A stretch of DNA of 64,000 nt from Limnomonas spitsbergensis (GCA_037349105.1 JAYJMM010000116.1:4340001-4404000); one strand, 5' to 3'. Shown: positions 45,001 to 57,639, numbered from the stretch's first letter. Numbers and translations: made by a program. The notes: generated by a model not told the origin, from the letters alone.

Positions 45001-48000
45001 AGATGTGGGACCAGCAGGTGCGGGCAAGTGGGAGGGGCACCGCCAGCAGGCAGGCAGGGAAGCTACTTCATTCTTTCGTATACCCTGAAACGGCGAGATG
45101 CTGTAACTGTCCATAACTGTCCATTAAGCAGGGTTCACAAGTATCCCATCTGTGCCTCCCGCTTTGCCCCCTCTCCAGACCTGGACATTATCAGGATTTG
45201 CAGGAAGTGTCTGAACCGTGCACCCCGCTTTGCCCCCCCCTCCAGAACTGGCTCAAGACCAAGAAGCTGGCTGAGCTTGACTACACGGACTTCAAGGAGC
45301 TCAAGTCCCGCGGCTTCTCTGACTCGCAGATCGGACGCGCCATCGGTGGGTGCGGGTTGGGTTGTCAGTCTTGGGTACCGGAAAGTGTCATCAGGTTTTG
45401 GGAATTCCACACCCTGCCTTTCCCCCCAAGTACAAATGAAAAAATCAGGAATGTGCCTGAAACAGACCTAGGCCCACCGCGCTTCCTTCACCCCTCCCGC
45501 CTATCGTATACGCTGCGCTGCCTGGAGTGCCTGCTGGCGAAACGTCCCGCTGACCTGCCTCCGGCACTCTGGCCGCCTTGCGCAGGCTCTGAGATGATGG
45601 ATGTGCGTTCAGCCCGCAAGGGTCTGGGCGTCGTGCCCAGCTACAAGCGTGTGGATACATGTGCCGCGGAGTTCCAGGCCGACACACCTTACATGTACTC
45701 TTGCTATGACGGGGAGACGGAGTGCGCGCCCACCAACGAGCGCAAGGTGAGATTGATATGTGTTGGGATGGGTGTGCCAGGGCGGGGGGGGACCTTAGAT
45801 GGCACATGTAGGAGGAGATGAGGATGCAAGATAGAAAAGCTTGGGGACAGTCCCATAACTGGTGACTTTCAGTTGCCGGGTGGGCTGAATTCCAGTTGGG
45901 GATTCACTCATTATGCCTGCAAGGTAATGTATCTGGAGACAGTTCAGGGTTCAGACAGGTCAGAGGATGGCAATAGACACAATTAAAAGGTTGTGCCCTG
46001 AGATGTTGAAACAGGACACGTCTGAATTGGTCCAGTGCAGGCGGCAGTGCAGCGCATTCCTGAAGGGAACTTGTTGATGGCATGTCGGGAGGAGGGACAT
46101 GATCTCCTGTTGTGCTGTGCTTCACCTCCCGCAGGTGCTCATCCTTGGAGGCGGCCCCAACCGTATTGGCCAGGGCATTGAGTTCGACTACTGCTGCTGC
46201 CACGCATCCTACTCCCTCAGGTTGGTGACGTGACTGTCCATGTGACTACTGCTGCCAAGCAACACAACTACCTAGGGACCTAACACTGGCAACTCTTAAG
46301 TTTCAGGACAGCATGGGACCCTCTGCATGCATTGGCATGGGTCTTTGGATACGCCTCTCAGGACCTCGGTGCGGACCATCCATGGGACCCTCTGCATGCA
46401 TTGTGCCTCACCCACCTTCACGCTTTCTGACATCCTCAACCTTTCAACAGACATTGGCTGTGCACCAGAGAAAGCATGTACCCTCCACCTCCCCGGACAG
46501 CACTGGAATCCTTCCCATCAAAACCTTAACCTATGAAACCCTGAAGTCATCAAAATCCTGAACCAATGAAACCCATCAAAACCTTTAACTTATTAAAACC
46601 TGAACCCATCAAAATCCTGAACCCCTGACCTGAGCAGGAAGATTGGCTTTGAGACGATCATGATGAACTGTAACCCGGAGACGGTGTCCACGGACTACGA
46701 CACCTCCAGCCGCCTGTACTTTGAGCCCGTGACTGTGGAGGATGTCCTGAATGTGATTGAGGCCGAGCGGCCCGAGGGCATCATCGTGCAGTTTGGCGGC
46801 CAGACGCCGCTGAAGATTGCGGCTGCGCTGCACAAGGAGCTGACAGACCACCCGATCCCTGCAGCCAGCGGTAAGGCGATGGCTGCAGGCAGGGCACCCC
46901 ATGATAGCTTTTCTTTGTAAGCTCAACAGATAAGTGTGCGCGCACCCACCTGCCCCCACCACACACACATGCACTTTTGGCTTAATTTCTGACCGGCACA
47001 CGGGTCCAATACCGCAGGCCTGCCACTTTGTGGCCTTTGTTTGCCATTTGCTCTGAAACTGATAGTGATTTTTTTCCTACGTCCAGGTAACGGTAATGTA
47101 AGGATCTGGGGAACCTCCCCCGACTCAATTGATGCTGCCGAGGACCGCGACCGATGGATGGCCCTGCTGACGAAGCTGGACATCCGCCAGCCGGCCGGTG
47201 GCTCTGCCCGCACGAACGAGGCGGCCACCGCAAAGGCCCACAGCCTCGGCTACCCTTGCATGATCAGGTGGGGAACTGGGTGGATGTATGATCAGGTGGG
47301 GCTCTGCTGAGGAGGCTGGCAGGCAAGCATGTGGTGCTGCACAGGGCAGGGGTGCTCGTGATGCGAGCACTTCAAATACACGCCCCTGGACTACGAGACC
47401 GCTGCCAAAGGGTGTCCGCCGCCTCATGCCAGCCCCCCGCCCGAAGCAGCTCTAGAGGTTTCCAAGGAGCAGAAGTTTGCCTGAAGCAGCTCACTGGCTC
47501 ACCAGGCAGCCTCGCTACCCTCTCCATCTCCATCACCATCACTGCCTCGCTACCCTCCTGATCGCATCCCATGACCAGGGCTGCTTGTGACAGCCGTGAA
47601 CTCTGAACCCAAGCTGCCATCCTAAGTGCATATGCGGTTCTGCATAGGCCTGGACGGCCCCGTCTGGCTTATTCATGTATTCAAGAATCTAACCTGCGCC
47701 TCCCTGTCCCCCGGTGCACAGGCCGTCGTACGTCCTAGGAGGTCGCTCCATGGAGATCATCTACAACGACGCAGAGCTCCTTAAGTGAGAGCTGGGAGCA
47801 GGATGTGTACCGAGGGGAGATAAAACAGGCGTGCTCACTGAAGCTCGGGGCAGGGCATGCCCATGCAGGGGGGGGGGGGATGAGGCATGCCACTTGCCCT
47901 GTTTTGTCCCTTGCCCTGGTATGGCTGTCATCACAACACATGCGTAGACCATGCCCCATGACCCCCCTAGCAGCCTTGCACTTACACATGGCCACCTTCG

Positions 48001-50868
48001 TCTTGCTTAAGACTGTCATGTCAGATCCCGCCTATTGGAGGACAAGCCACGGCAAATTTTAGTTTTGTGAGCCAGAACAAAACTAAGGCTCCTGAGCCTC
48101 AGCGAGTCTATAAGGATTTTGAGTCGTATCAAATATGAAGCCTCTTGCTCCTAGCCCACCCAGAGTTACCGGACCTAGGCAATGAAGCTGATGCCCCTGC
48201 GCTGAACCCCCCACCCAATGCTACCAGATACATGCCTGGAAGCTGATGCCCTCCCCCGCCCCTCCCACCCACAGGTACCTGACGTATGCCGTTGAGGTGA
48301 GCGATGAGATGCCCGTGCTGGTTGACAAATACTTGGACCGTGCCACCGAGCTGGACGTGGATGCACTATGCGATGTTGAGGGCAACGTCACCATCTGCGC
48401 AGTCATGGAGCACATTGAGCAGGCCGGGATCCACTCAGGTGTGCACTGGAATATGGAGTGATGGTTGGCAGATGGAATGAAGGGTTTGTAACGGGGGGCT
48501 GGAGTGCTACCAGGTGTACAGGGCATCAAATGAACACTGGCTCGTGGTATGCTTGTGATTTCTGATTAGGTTTTTTATTGATGCAGTGTCGCAGTCTTGA
48601 GCAGTGAAGGGGCCTATCAGGCTGGAGGCTGGGCTGAGGGGCTTTCAGTGAGGCTTTGAGGACCTCTTATGCAGATTGTTTGCTCCCAGCGCAAGATGTG
48701 TAGGATGGGGCTGTGTGCATCGACCTCTGGGGTCTGGGCCTACCATGCACCTCCTCCCCCCGGCAGCGGCACTGCCTGGGTCTTCCCAGGGCTTCTTGGC
48801 CTGACGAGCCATCTCAAATCGCATCATTTTCTTATCAACAGGAACGCTGACTGTGTGTCTGGATCTTACTCTGCCTGGTCCCTCACTCTTCCCTTCCCAG
48901 GTGACTCCGCCTGCAGCATCCCCACTCAGACGCTGTCAGACAATGTGAACAAGATCGTCCGCGAGTGGACCGTCAAGATCGCCAAGGAGCTCAAGGTGGT
49001 CGGCCTCATCAACATCCAGTTTGCGGTGCAAGACGACATCCCTTACATCATCGAGGCCAACCCGCGCGCGTCGCGCACAGTGCCGTTTGTGGCCAAGGCT
49101 GTGGGGCACCCGATCGCCAAGTACGCGTCCCTGCTCATGTCGGGCAAGACGCTCAAGGAGATCAACTTCACGGAGGAGCCGCTGCCCAAGAACCATGTTG
49201 CGGTCAAGGAGGTGGTGCTACCATTTAACAAGTTCGTGGGTGAGTGGCCATGACCCAGGGCTTGGACAGGGCGTGGCAGACCTGGAAGGGGAGGTTGGGG
49301 GAGGTACTTGCGGGGCCACGGTGTATGTGTTTTCATTTGTTTCCCCAATGGCAGGTCCAAGCATTGGATTGAGCTGGTTATACTGCTCTGTGAAGCTCAG
49401 GCGTGTGCAAATGGGAGGCATGATCCCTCAACAAAGCTCAAACCTTTCTCCTAGAGCCTAGACAGCATCTCAGAGCTGTCACCCAGGCTTAGCGGTAAGA
49501 AGTGTGGACGCTGAATTAGCCTTGTTCCCCCCGTGCAGGCTGTGACACCCTGCTGGGCCCTGAGATGAGGTCCACTGGCGAGGTCATGGGCATTGACAAG
49601 GACTTTGCCTCGGCCTACGCCAAGGCCTCCATCGCCGCCGGCATGAAGCTGCCCACCAGCGGCAAGGTGTTCATTACCATGTCTGACAAGTGAGTGTGTA
49701 GAGCCATCATTGAGAGACCACTCTGGAAGAGCTAGAATCCTAATGGTGATCTTTGAATCAAGACGGGCCGTAAGATTCGGTAAAGCAAGGTAATTCTTCT
49801 GCATGGGGGGCGGCAGTGAATGTTTGTGTGTAACCAGGCAGGAATACGGTTGAAATGCAGGGTTAACCCAGAGCATAGATGCGATGTGCTGGCAACACAA
49901 AAAGTGAAACAAAGATGTGTATCGTGCTTTCCAATTGTTTTGGGGAGCATGATACTCATCCTTGTCTGGGGAGTCGAGCTGAGCATGCCCTGCTTGCCCT
50001 GTCTGCCCTGCCCGATGCCCGTGTCTTGAGCTTGCTTTGCCTGCGTGCGCTGCAGGTACAAGAAGGACATCATCCCCATTGCACGTGATCTGGGCAACCT
50101 GGGCTTTGGCCTGGTGGCCACCACGGGTACGGCCATGATGCTGCGTGAGGCCGGCGTGCCCTGCGAGATTGTGCTCAAGATCCACGAGGGACGACCCAAC
50201 CCCATGGATATCATGAGGTGGGTGCTGCTGGGAGCGGGGGGTGGCTGAGACGGGATGGGGAGGTGCACAGCTCTGCTGGCATGGTGCAGACATGGGGGGG
50301 ACTGCGATTTGAGGGCGATGCTGCGGGAGAGAACGCTTCCTGGGAATGAGCCAGCTGCCACACTTGCCTTTCCTTTCAAAGTGGCGCCCCTTTTTATGAC
50401 CGTGTGTTGGTTCAGAGGTGGTGTGGAATCCATGCGGCTGTGTCTTTGACGCACATGTCTGGTGTAAATCTCTGTTTGCTGTGCCTTTGATGCACTTGAC
50501 TCCGTGCTGTGCTTCTGACGCTCTTCACTTTGACGCCCCCAACCCACTGTACCTGCTACGAAATAAGCCGGTCGCCTAATCGCAAAAAGCTTTGCCTGAC
50601 GCCCTCTTGACACACTTGACTATGCAGGAACGGCGAGATCGTGTTAGTGATGCTGACAAGTGCTGGGGACGAGTACGATCTGCGCGACGGTAAGGAGCTG
50701 CGCCGCCTCGCACTGGGCCTCGGAGTCCCCACCGTCACGACAATCGCTGGAGCGAGGGCGACCACCATGGCGCTACAGGCCATGCGCCGGGGGCCACTGG
50801 TGCAGGTGCCCATCCAGGACTACTTCCCTGATTACTTTGATGACTCGATTGAGCTGATCATGGCATAA
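39069..50868 (+). CDS. CARB: Carbamoyl-phosphate synthase large chain, plastid type
   Basis: Makes carbamoyl phosphate for arginine and pyrimidines from bicarbonate, ATP and ammonia delivered by the small (glutaminase) subunit. The 23 exons are 39069-39327, 39401-39479, 39558-39597, 39733-39819, 39985-40056, 40411-40537, 41709-41881, 42221-42344, 42814-42997, 43450-43634, 44429-44589, 44868-45017, 45246-45345, 45586-45746, 46135-46220, 46638-46870, 47087-47267, 47722-47784, 48275-48438, 48901-49239, 49539-49689, 50056-50217 and 50628-50868. They total 1173 codons plus TAA; E. coli CarB is about 100 shorter. Residues 1 to about 78 look like a transit peptide. The first synthetase half starts [17 protein letters not shown] and includes [16 protein letters not shown] and EMNPRVSR. 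The second half starts [17 protein letters not shown]-terminal MGS-like regulatory domain has [11 protein letters not shown] and [13 protein letters not shown]. No key motif is broken, so it is probably functional. Confidence 0.97.
40970..41695. repeat. 23-24-bp minisatellite in CARB intron 6
   Basis: About 31 units have the core ACTCGACTAACGCGGTGTCA followed by (A)ATG. They sit directly upstream of the exon 7 acceptor region. Each unit carries CTAAC, which matches a branch-point consensus. Confidence 0.95.
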
Positions 50869-51640
50869 GCGAGCACGACAGAGCGTTGGCAGCCGGGATA
50901 GAGATGACTGTTGCTGAACAGCGGGCGTAGACTTGTTGCTTTTCTTTGCCTGTTAGAGGTGTGGGATTGGGAGGGTGCCGTCTGCGTAGAGGATGTTTGG
51001 AAGAGTGGTGTGTGCGTGTGACACTGATTGTTCTTGGGGGGGGAACTGGGAGGGAGAAGAGCTGGCTCTCTGGCAGATGCATGGAGCCAAGTTCGTCGGA
51101 CACTGACTTCGGCTCTGTATGATGGGGGGATTGCGGGCAGCTAGGGGATTATGTCCTTGCTTGTCAGTGCATCTATCCTGTGTATCAGATAGCAGTAATC
51201 AAGGGGATATATGGTTATGATCCAGGCGTGGATGACAAGGTCAAGACATCTGCTGCAAAGTGATGACCTCACCCTCAAAATTATGTAATTGTCGTTTTTA
51301 ATCGTAGCCAGTTGTGAACCAAACTCTTCATCCCTGATGACATGTTTATAACGGTGTATACCCGCTGGTTGCTTGGCCTCATGGGGCTGACTATGCTCAA
51401 TTCCAGCTAGGAGCACAGCCTCGACCATGATGCAGCCATGCCGTCCTCCTATATGAGGGGGGCAGGAACATGGAACCCTGAGATCTAGGAGGGGGGGAGA
51501 GAGGATCGAGTGGCGGATTCGATCCCCTGCTCTACATGTATCTCAAACGCGTGCTGCATTGGATTTGTGCATTCCTGACCCGGCACTGTTCAATAAATGG
51601 GACTGCAATTAGTCGGAAAACTTTGTGGCTGACTTAATGG
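50869..51640. other. CARB 3' flank, no gene seen
   Basis: Presumed 3' untranslated and intergenic sequence. No coding content or repeat family was recognised. Confidence 0.5.
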
Positions 51641-51735
51641 ACTCAAGAAGTGCAGAGAGTGTGAAATGATAGGTTACTGCTCGAAAGAGTGCCAGCTGTT
51701 GGACTTACAGAGACACAAGGAGGCCTGCAAACAGG
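51641..51735 (+). pseudogene. MYND zinc-finger remnant
   Basis: One frame reads LKKCRECEMIGYCSKECQ followed by RHKEACKQ, which matches the second half of a MYND finger (C-x2-C, YC-x3-C, H-x3-C). The first Cys pair is degraded: LCG is followed by an in-frame TGA. No splice sites or neighbouring exons were seen, so this is a fragment and not a gene. Confidence 0.55.
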
Positions 51736-51875
51736 TGTGCGGGCCGACCACTATCGGCCATGGCATCCAATTGCGAGTAGTCGTGGTGTCAGGGGAGGAG
51801 GATGTCGTTGTGTTGCGAGGCATCATGTATCATGTGCGGCATCATGTATCATGCATGGCTCACAATGAGTGTCAA

Positions 51876-52075
51876 TGACGTTACACCTCTGGGCCCTGCT
51901 TAAATAAGGCTCAGCCGCGTGGGCGCCTACCTAAGAGTTGGGAAGAAAGTTGGAAAGAAACACAGATGGGGGCAGGACAAAAGAAAGGGGGGGAAAGTGA
52001 AGGGACAAAACAAAAGGCTGAAAAATACAAAGAAAGTTCCAACCTCTGAAAAAGTCTACGCCTCAACAATATCTA
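51876..52075. repeat. Dispersed repeat, third copy
   Basis: Begins with the TTACACCTCTGGGCCC core, continues into CGCGTGGGCGCC, then runs into a purine-rich tract. The order is the same as in the copy at about 11693-11900, and the core alone is at about 12316. Confidence 0.6.
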
Positions 52076-52120
52076 CCACAAATGCCAGGGCATCCCACCC
52101 AAACCTGCCCCAGTATAACT

Positions 52121-52920
52121 CTAAGAAGTCTCTAACACCGTTCGGAGGACCTGCCCATCCTTGCTCTCGAAGTTGATCCTGCACACCGGGTCATTGAAAA
52201 CAAGCATGCAGCATGTCTTCCACATGGTCGCCGTCTCCCCTAGCCCAACATTGCGGGCAGCACCGCCTGTCACGCTACTGACCACTGCGCCGTCCTCTAG
52301 TGTCAGCCGTGCTGACGGCGCCGAGCCACAGCTGTAAGTTCGTGCACACGCATACACACGCCTTTGGCTGGTGCGGACCCTGGCCTGCGCCAGCACGGCG
52401 CCCGTAGACTGAAACCAGGTGCAGTAGGCGGCCGCAGACCTGTGTTCGGTGGCAGGATCTCTGGGGTCCCCTCTGCCAGCGGCATCCAGCTGCACCCACT
52501 CGTATGCTGCATCAACTAGCGCTAGCACCTCTCGGACAGGCAGCGGCTATAAGTCAGTTGCTGTCTGACGCAGTTTGGGATCTGCTGATCCCAGCTCCAG
52601 CTCTAGCAAGGTATCTAGCAAATCACTGCACCATTGCGCCTTCCGGTGCCCTGCCTGACAGCAAGCTGCATGTCGGCCGCTATGAGTGGGCTGTCTTGCT
52701 GTGCTGCTGGTGCGACCGCTGCGTTGTAGAAGCGAAGTACATGCTGCCACCAACTGTGCTGTGACGGCTGGATTTGCAGCTCCCTCATGACCCCCCAATT
52801 CGCAGGGGACGGAGGTAGCCCTGCAGCCTGGCGCAGATGCTGGAGGAAGCTAGACTGCATCTTGCTCATAATGAGTGTGAGACCTCCTGTTTGCGTGCCT
52901 GTACTCGCTGCCAGCATTAG
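52121..52920 (-). pseudogene. Second LINE ORF2 C-terminal remnant
   Basis: Two overlapping frames on the minus strand together read like the post-RT tail of a LINE. The upstream frame has MRELQIQPSQHSWWQHVLRF followed by YNAAV, then SPLIAADMQ. The downstream frame has WVQLDAAGRGDPRD, then YCTWF. The order and the ELxxxPxxxxWxxxxLRFxN pattern match other LINE ends, but the sequence is not close to the remnant at 797-1920. The frame changes between the two parts and no RT core is present. Confidence 0.45.
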
Positions 52921-54540
52921 GAAGCCTAGAAAACCGATTAAAGATCAGAGGAGCTTTAACACCATTGAGAAAATAAAACGTTTCATCAATCTGATCTCTT
53001 AATTATCTTCTAATACACTGAAATGGCTCTAGTTGAAATTGAGATCAGGGTGCATCATCAAGCAACACCCTTTCGAACCCAGCTGGAAACCCACCTTAAC
53101 AACTGTAGGAATCTTGGATGCTAAGCTTAAATTGAGAACAGGGTGCATGATCAAGCGGCACCCCTTTGCACCCAGCTGGAAGCCCACCTTGACAGCTATA
53201 AGATGGTAAGCTCAAGTTGAGAACAGGGTGCATCATCAAGCAGCACATATTCGAACCCAGCTGGAAACTCACCTTGACAGCAGGCATTTGAGCAGCCATG
53301 CAAATCAACATGAGTGTTCGAAACCTCATGCAACAATATCCTGTGTTTTTATCTTGTTTCATCTTGTACTAGGCGGCATAGGCGTTATAAGGGCCATAAT
53401 TCACCGCGACAATATACGATGACATGGGATGTAAGGGATAAACCCTAAATCAAGCGATCGAATGCATATCTATCACATGGTGCATGTCACATGATACTTC
53501 CCTATTTCTGACAAAAGCGTACTCGCCTCCTATTCCGGTTCCGGAAACCCCGACTTCACGGGGATATCGGAACATTATAGCAGGTATATCCAGGTAGTCC
53601 AGTCGCAGGCGCGTCGTTTTACCTCGTCCATCTATATAATATTGAGGGAAGTTGTCTCCCCGGTGGTGGTGGTGGTTACCGTCGTTAGCGTGGTTTTTCG
53701 GCAGAGCCCCCCCGGGCGGCCGAAGGTCGCGGGGGCGAAGCCCCCAGAGTCACCCAGGATCCGTCAGTTAGTCAGTCCGTCAGCCCGATTTTTCTGGAAC
53801 GTCCCGGAAACTTCATGCGCTACAGCGCAAATCAACCGGCTGTATTTATTAAGGTTGTTCCTGCCAGACCTCAAAGGCCGAGGTGCAGAAATGAGAAACT
53901 CAGCTACCAAGGCTGGATCTCACAGCGGATGACGTTAGGTGTCGCCACGCTGTCCCCTGGTTTCAAGCGACTGGCCGACAGCTGTGGCTTCGTTTCTCTA
54001 GGCGCAATTTGAAACGCATAATTAAAAATACGCACTTAGCCAGCGATAGAGTTGTGACAAATATTTTGAAATCCTGCAACATGGCGAGGGGGTTTGCATG
54101 GGGTCCAGGTGACCCCGTCCGCACCTGGCTGCGCCCGCCCTCTGAAAAGTCACATACCCGACTGCTCTGCCGCTTATGTGCTGCGCAGCAGCATCTATGA
54201 TTACTTGTCGCCTCAGAATCGATTCATATTACAGCGTCAGAAGGAGAAAAATTCAAAACACAAGGGCTATCGTGTCGCAAAATTCAGAGTGCAGAAACGC
54301 GTATTTTGGAACGTGCAAGACAGGCAAACTGGGGGGGCAGCGACAGACAGTGCCACCCTGTGGTCAGAAACTTGAACTATACTGCGAACTCGGCTGTTGC
54401 CAGTGAAGATGACAGCCAGTCAGCTGGCAGTCATTGCTCCGCATGCGCATGTAGCCTCTCTTTCTTATGGCTTACGTTATGGCAACGTCTCCATTAGAGG
54501 GCACACGTCTCGCAACGCAAATCGAAGAGGTGAAGCCTAT
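52921..54540. other. Intergenic region with short repeats
   Basis: At about 53035-53285 there are three diverged copies of a roughly 90-bp unit (landmarks AGGGTGCATCATCAAGC and ACCCAGCTGGAAACC). At 53731-53745 there is a perfect GGGGGC/GCCCCC hairpin with a GAA loop, in a GC-rich patch. No gene is supported. Confidence 0.5.
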
Positions 54541-55020
54541 CCGGCACTTTCAACATCGCTGCGCCTAAAAACGTAGAGGGTGGTGCGTTGTTGGAATCGA
54601 CAGACGCCATCGACGGGCATGCGCCCCAACCCATCTGTCAGTCTCGATCCCTGCTGCAGCCTCGACACACGTGCCGTCCTTTGGCAGAGTCTCGGCCCAA
54701 GGTCATGCGATAGCCACGGTCACGGCTTGCACCTGAGCCCAGACCAGAGCCCAGACCAGAGCAACACGCCTGTCTCTGATTATTTTCTTCCAACATCGGG
54801 TTCTCCAGTTAATGGAAATGTGCCGAACGCGACCCGAGGAGGTGAAGACCCTCGGACACTGCCAAGTGCCAACGTCGCTGCGCCCATGGGCGCGCCCATA
54901 GAGGAGCGCACCCTTCCCTCGACAGACAGCGACGGGCAGGCGCCCCAGCCCCTCCGTCAGCATCGATCCTTGCCACAGCCTCGTCCCCTTCCTCTGCCAC
55001 AACCTCGGCCTATGCATGCA
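54541..55020. repeat. Diverged direct duplication, about 290-bp offset
   Basis: The segment near 54535-54690 is matched by about 54830-54990. Shared blocks include AACATCGCTGCGCC/AACGTCGCTGCGCC, TCGACAGAC and GCGCCCCA. A plus-strand open frame of 193 codons (54580-55161) covers it but shows no domain. Confidence 0.45.
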
Positions 55021-55369
55021 CATGCCAGAGCCTCAGTCAGAGACAGCACCCGATCCTGTTGTGTTTATTCAGCTATGCCATGGGATATGGCGTTGGCTTC
55101 GGGCTTAGGCAACTGCTTACATGCGCATGCCTGGGCACACCTGCATGATAGGACACAATGACACATGCAACATAGGGTTGGGCACGGGCTTATCAATGTG
55201 TCCCAAGGCTCCCCATGCATGCTGGACATGGCGTTCTCATGCTTAGGTATGGCTATGGCCATGGACACCCATCCACAACATCGGCCATGCCCTTGCTGGC
55301 TACACCTCAGCCCAGGTACAGACAAGAGCCTCAGCCAGAGCTTGCACCATGCCGGCTAATATTTTTCAG

Positions 55370-55990
55370 TGTTGCCACGGAATTCAGTGCCACCATGGGG
55401 TTCAGTGCTACCATGGAGTTCAGTGCTACCACGGAATTCAGTGATGCCACGAAATTGAGTGCTACCACGGGTTTCAGTGCTACCACGGGATTCAGTGCTG
55501 CCACGGGGTTCAGTGCTACCACGGAATTCAGTGATGCCACGAAATTGAGTGCTACCACGGGTTTCAGTGCTACCACGGGATTCAGTGCTGCCACGGGGTT
55601 CAGTGCTACCACGGAATTCAGTGATGCCACGAAAGTGAGTGCTACCACGGGTTTCAGTGCTACCACGGGATTCAGTGCTGCCACGGGATGCAGTGCTACC
55701 ACGGGATGCAGTGTTGCCACGGGATTCAGGGATGCCACGGGATTCAGGGATACCATGGGATTCAGTGCTGCCAAGGGATTCTGAGCTGCCACAGGATTTT
55801 CAGTGCTACGACGGGATGCAGTGCTACCACGGGGTGCAGTGTTGCCACGGCGGGATTCAGTGATGCCACGGGATTCAGGGAAACCATGGGATTCAGTGCA
55901 GCCAAGGGATTCTGAGCTGCCACAGGATTTTCAGTGATGCCACGGGATTCAGTGATGCCACAGGATTTGTCAGTGCTACCACGGGAATGG
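55370..55990. repeat. 18-bp minisatellite
   Basis: About 34 units of TTCAGTGCTACCACGGGA and variants. Larger blocks are themselves duplicated in the array. Open frames across it are artefacts of the period being a multiple of three. Confidence 0.9.
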
Positions 55991-55997
55991 GTACCTG

Positions 55998-56723
55998 GAA
56001 TTGAGCTTGCTTATCCAATACCAGCCCCATGCGGCCGAGAGTCCAGCAATGCCCAGCGGGTATGCACCATTCTGAACATGCTCTTCGAGGGGGGGCGGGA
56101 AAATAGCAACTACATAGGGAGAGAATGTGTGGAAGTAGGGGGAAATAGGGCGCGCTGCACGCGATATTAACATAGCGACTTCTTCTCCCGTAGGCGCATC
56201 TATGGGTGAAGTTGCAGCACGTGATCTGCCTCGAGGAAGAAGCTGCATGTACCAACCGTCGAATTGCAGTGAGCCTCGAGAGCAACACAATTGTTATTGA
56301 ACTTGCTAGTAAATATATTCTGCTTATGCATGCCAGTTGTTGGTCATCAGACGACAAAACGTGGCAGCGGCCTCACCTCCCACACTTGGGATACACAGTC
56401 ACACCTCTCACTTTGTAGGCAGCATGCATGCACATAATAAATTGCAGGTCAGCCATGAAACAAACCAAGATAACGAGCCGTTCTTGTATACCGGCCATCC
56501 TGCCTCATGCAAAGCTTCTCATCCACACTCAGGCTCCAACATGACCTGATCAGACAAATCCAATTCACACATTCCAAAAAGTACAGGAAAATTATGGCAA
56601 CGTTTCTGGTTGTTCTTTCTTCAAAATTAAATGAACAAAGCAAACACAGTAGCAAATATGCTGGCAAGCATGCTCCTTCTTAATCCTGTCTGAATCCAGA
56701 ATTGATCTCAAATGCCAAATGAA
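55998..56723. other. Intergenic region, dispersed repeat at the left
   Basis: The first 75 bases match the block at about 18975-19060. The remainder shows nothing recognisable. Confidence 0.45.
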
Positions 56724-57359
56724 TCAGTCAGCATTCTGAAGCATGAGTAGATGTTGCAGAACTGAAGAACACGTGCATCCAACACACCCTACTTCTTCCC
56801 ATATTTGCCTAATTGCCTGGTATGCCTCACAAGTGGCCCGGTGCTGATACAACCCGACGCCATCCTTAGGCATCGTGTTGCAAGCAGCACACCTCTTCTG
56901 TCCCTCCCCTTGCCGTGTGCCCTTGTTCTCCTTGGCCTTGCTGGCAAACTTCTTCCTGGGCACAGCAACAGCAACAGCTGATGCTGGAGAAGCACTGTCG
57001 GTCCTCTTGATGGCCTTGGCTGCATCCAGAACCATGCTGATGGCGGTGATGGCGGTCTGCACACCAGGAGTGAAGGGAGGGGTATGCATGGATTTGCAGC
57101 TCAGTGCCTCACTCAAGGCAGCAGTGTCCCTCCTACACAGCTTATTGGTGACCCTCTTCTGGAATTCAAGCAGCTGCCTGGAGGTCTTTGGTCTAAGGCT
57201 GTTGCCCTGGGCCCCTACTGACTGTTGTTGGCCTAGGGCATGAACCACCTCATTACCCCCTAGCCATTGCATCCCAGTCTGTCGTCCGCCCTTAGCTGGA
57301 GAACTTGGGGAAGAGCTGATTAGTACCCCATCTCTGATGGGGTACTCATAGGCGTGCAT
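56724..57359 (-). CDS. Hypothetical protein with a C2HC-type zinc-finger-like motif
   Basis: A 211-codon ORF I do not recognise. A basic stretch (RKKFASKAKENK) precedes a Cys/His cluster, CAACNTMPKDGV then QHRATC, with the spacing C-x2-C-x12-H-x4-C. Further Cys residues near the end include a CVGCTC run. The start is uncertain. The overlapping upstream ORF on the same strand (57320-58132) is in another frame; apart from its last 90 residues (VWWLCHHVGAKRATL) it is translated minisatellite. A frameshift or intron near 57340 could join the two. Nucleic-acid binding is a guess from the cluster, and a transposon origin is possible. Confidence 0.35.
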   Translation of the reverse strand: MHAYEYPIRDGVLISSSPSSPAKGGRQTGMQWLGGNEVVHALGQQQSVGAQGNSLRPKTSRQLLEFQKRVTNKLCRRDTAALSEALSCKSMHTPPFTPGVQTAITAISMVLDAAKAIKRTDSASPASAVAVAVPRKKFASKAKENKGTRQGEGQKRCAACNTMPKDGVGLYQHRATCEAYQAIRQIWEEVGCVGCTCSSVLQHLLMLQNAD

Positions 57360-57639
57360 GCTGACGACAATGTAGCACGCTTAGCCCCCACATGGTGACA
57401 GAGCCACCACACTTTCCTCTGATTGGACTTGACCACACCCACCTTGGCCTGCTTGTTGGGTGCCTTATCCTGAGGAGCAGGCCTTTTGAGCCTAGGGCAC
57501 ACCTGTAAAAGGACGTGGCTGTCCAACGAAGATGACAGGCCAAGGTGGGTGGCAGCAATTATAGGCTTTTGAAGCATGACCAGAGCTCCAGCAGCCCTAG
57601 CCATCAGGTACAAGGCCCATGCTGCTGTGGGCTCCAGCA

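Noticed and set aside
39069..50868. Bacterial carB contamination or a string of small ORFs
   Set aside because: The family alignment is split by 22 GT-AG introns with consistent phases, and the summed length is an exact multiple of three.
55331..55792. 153-residue minus-strand ORF of VALNPVA-type repeats
   Set aside because: Translation of the 18-bp minisatellite; no non-repeat sequence supports a gene.
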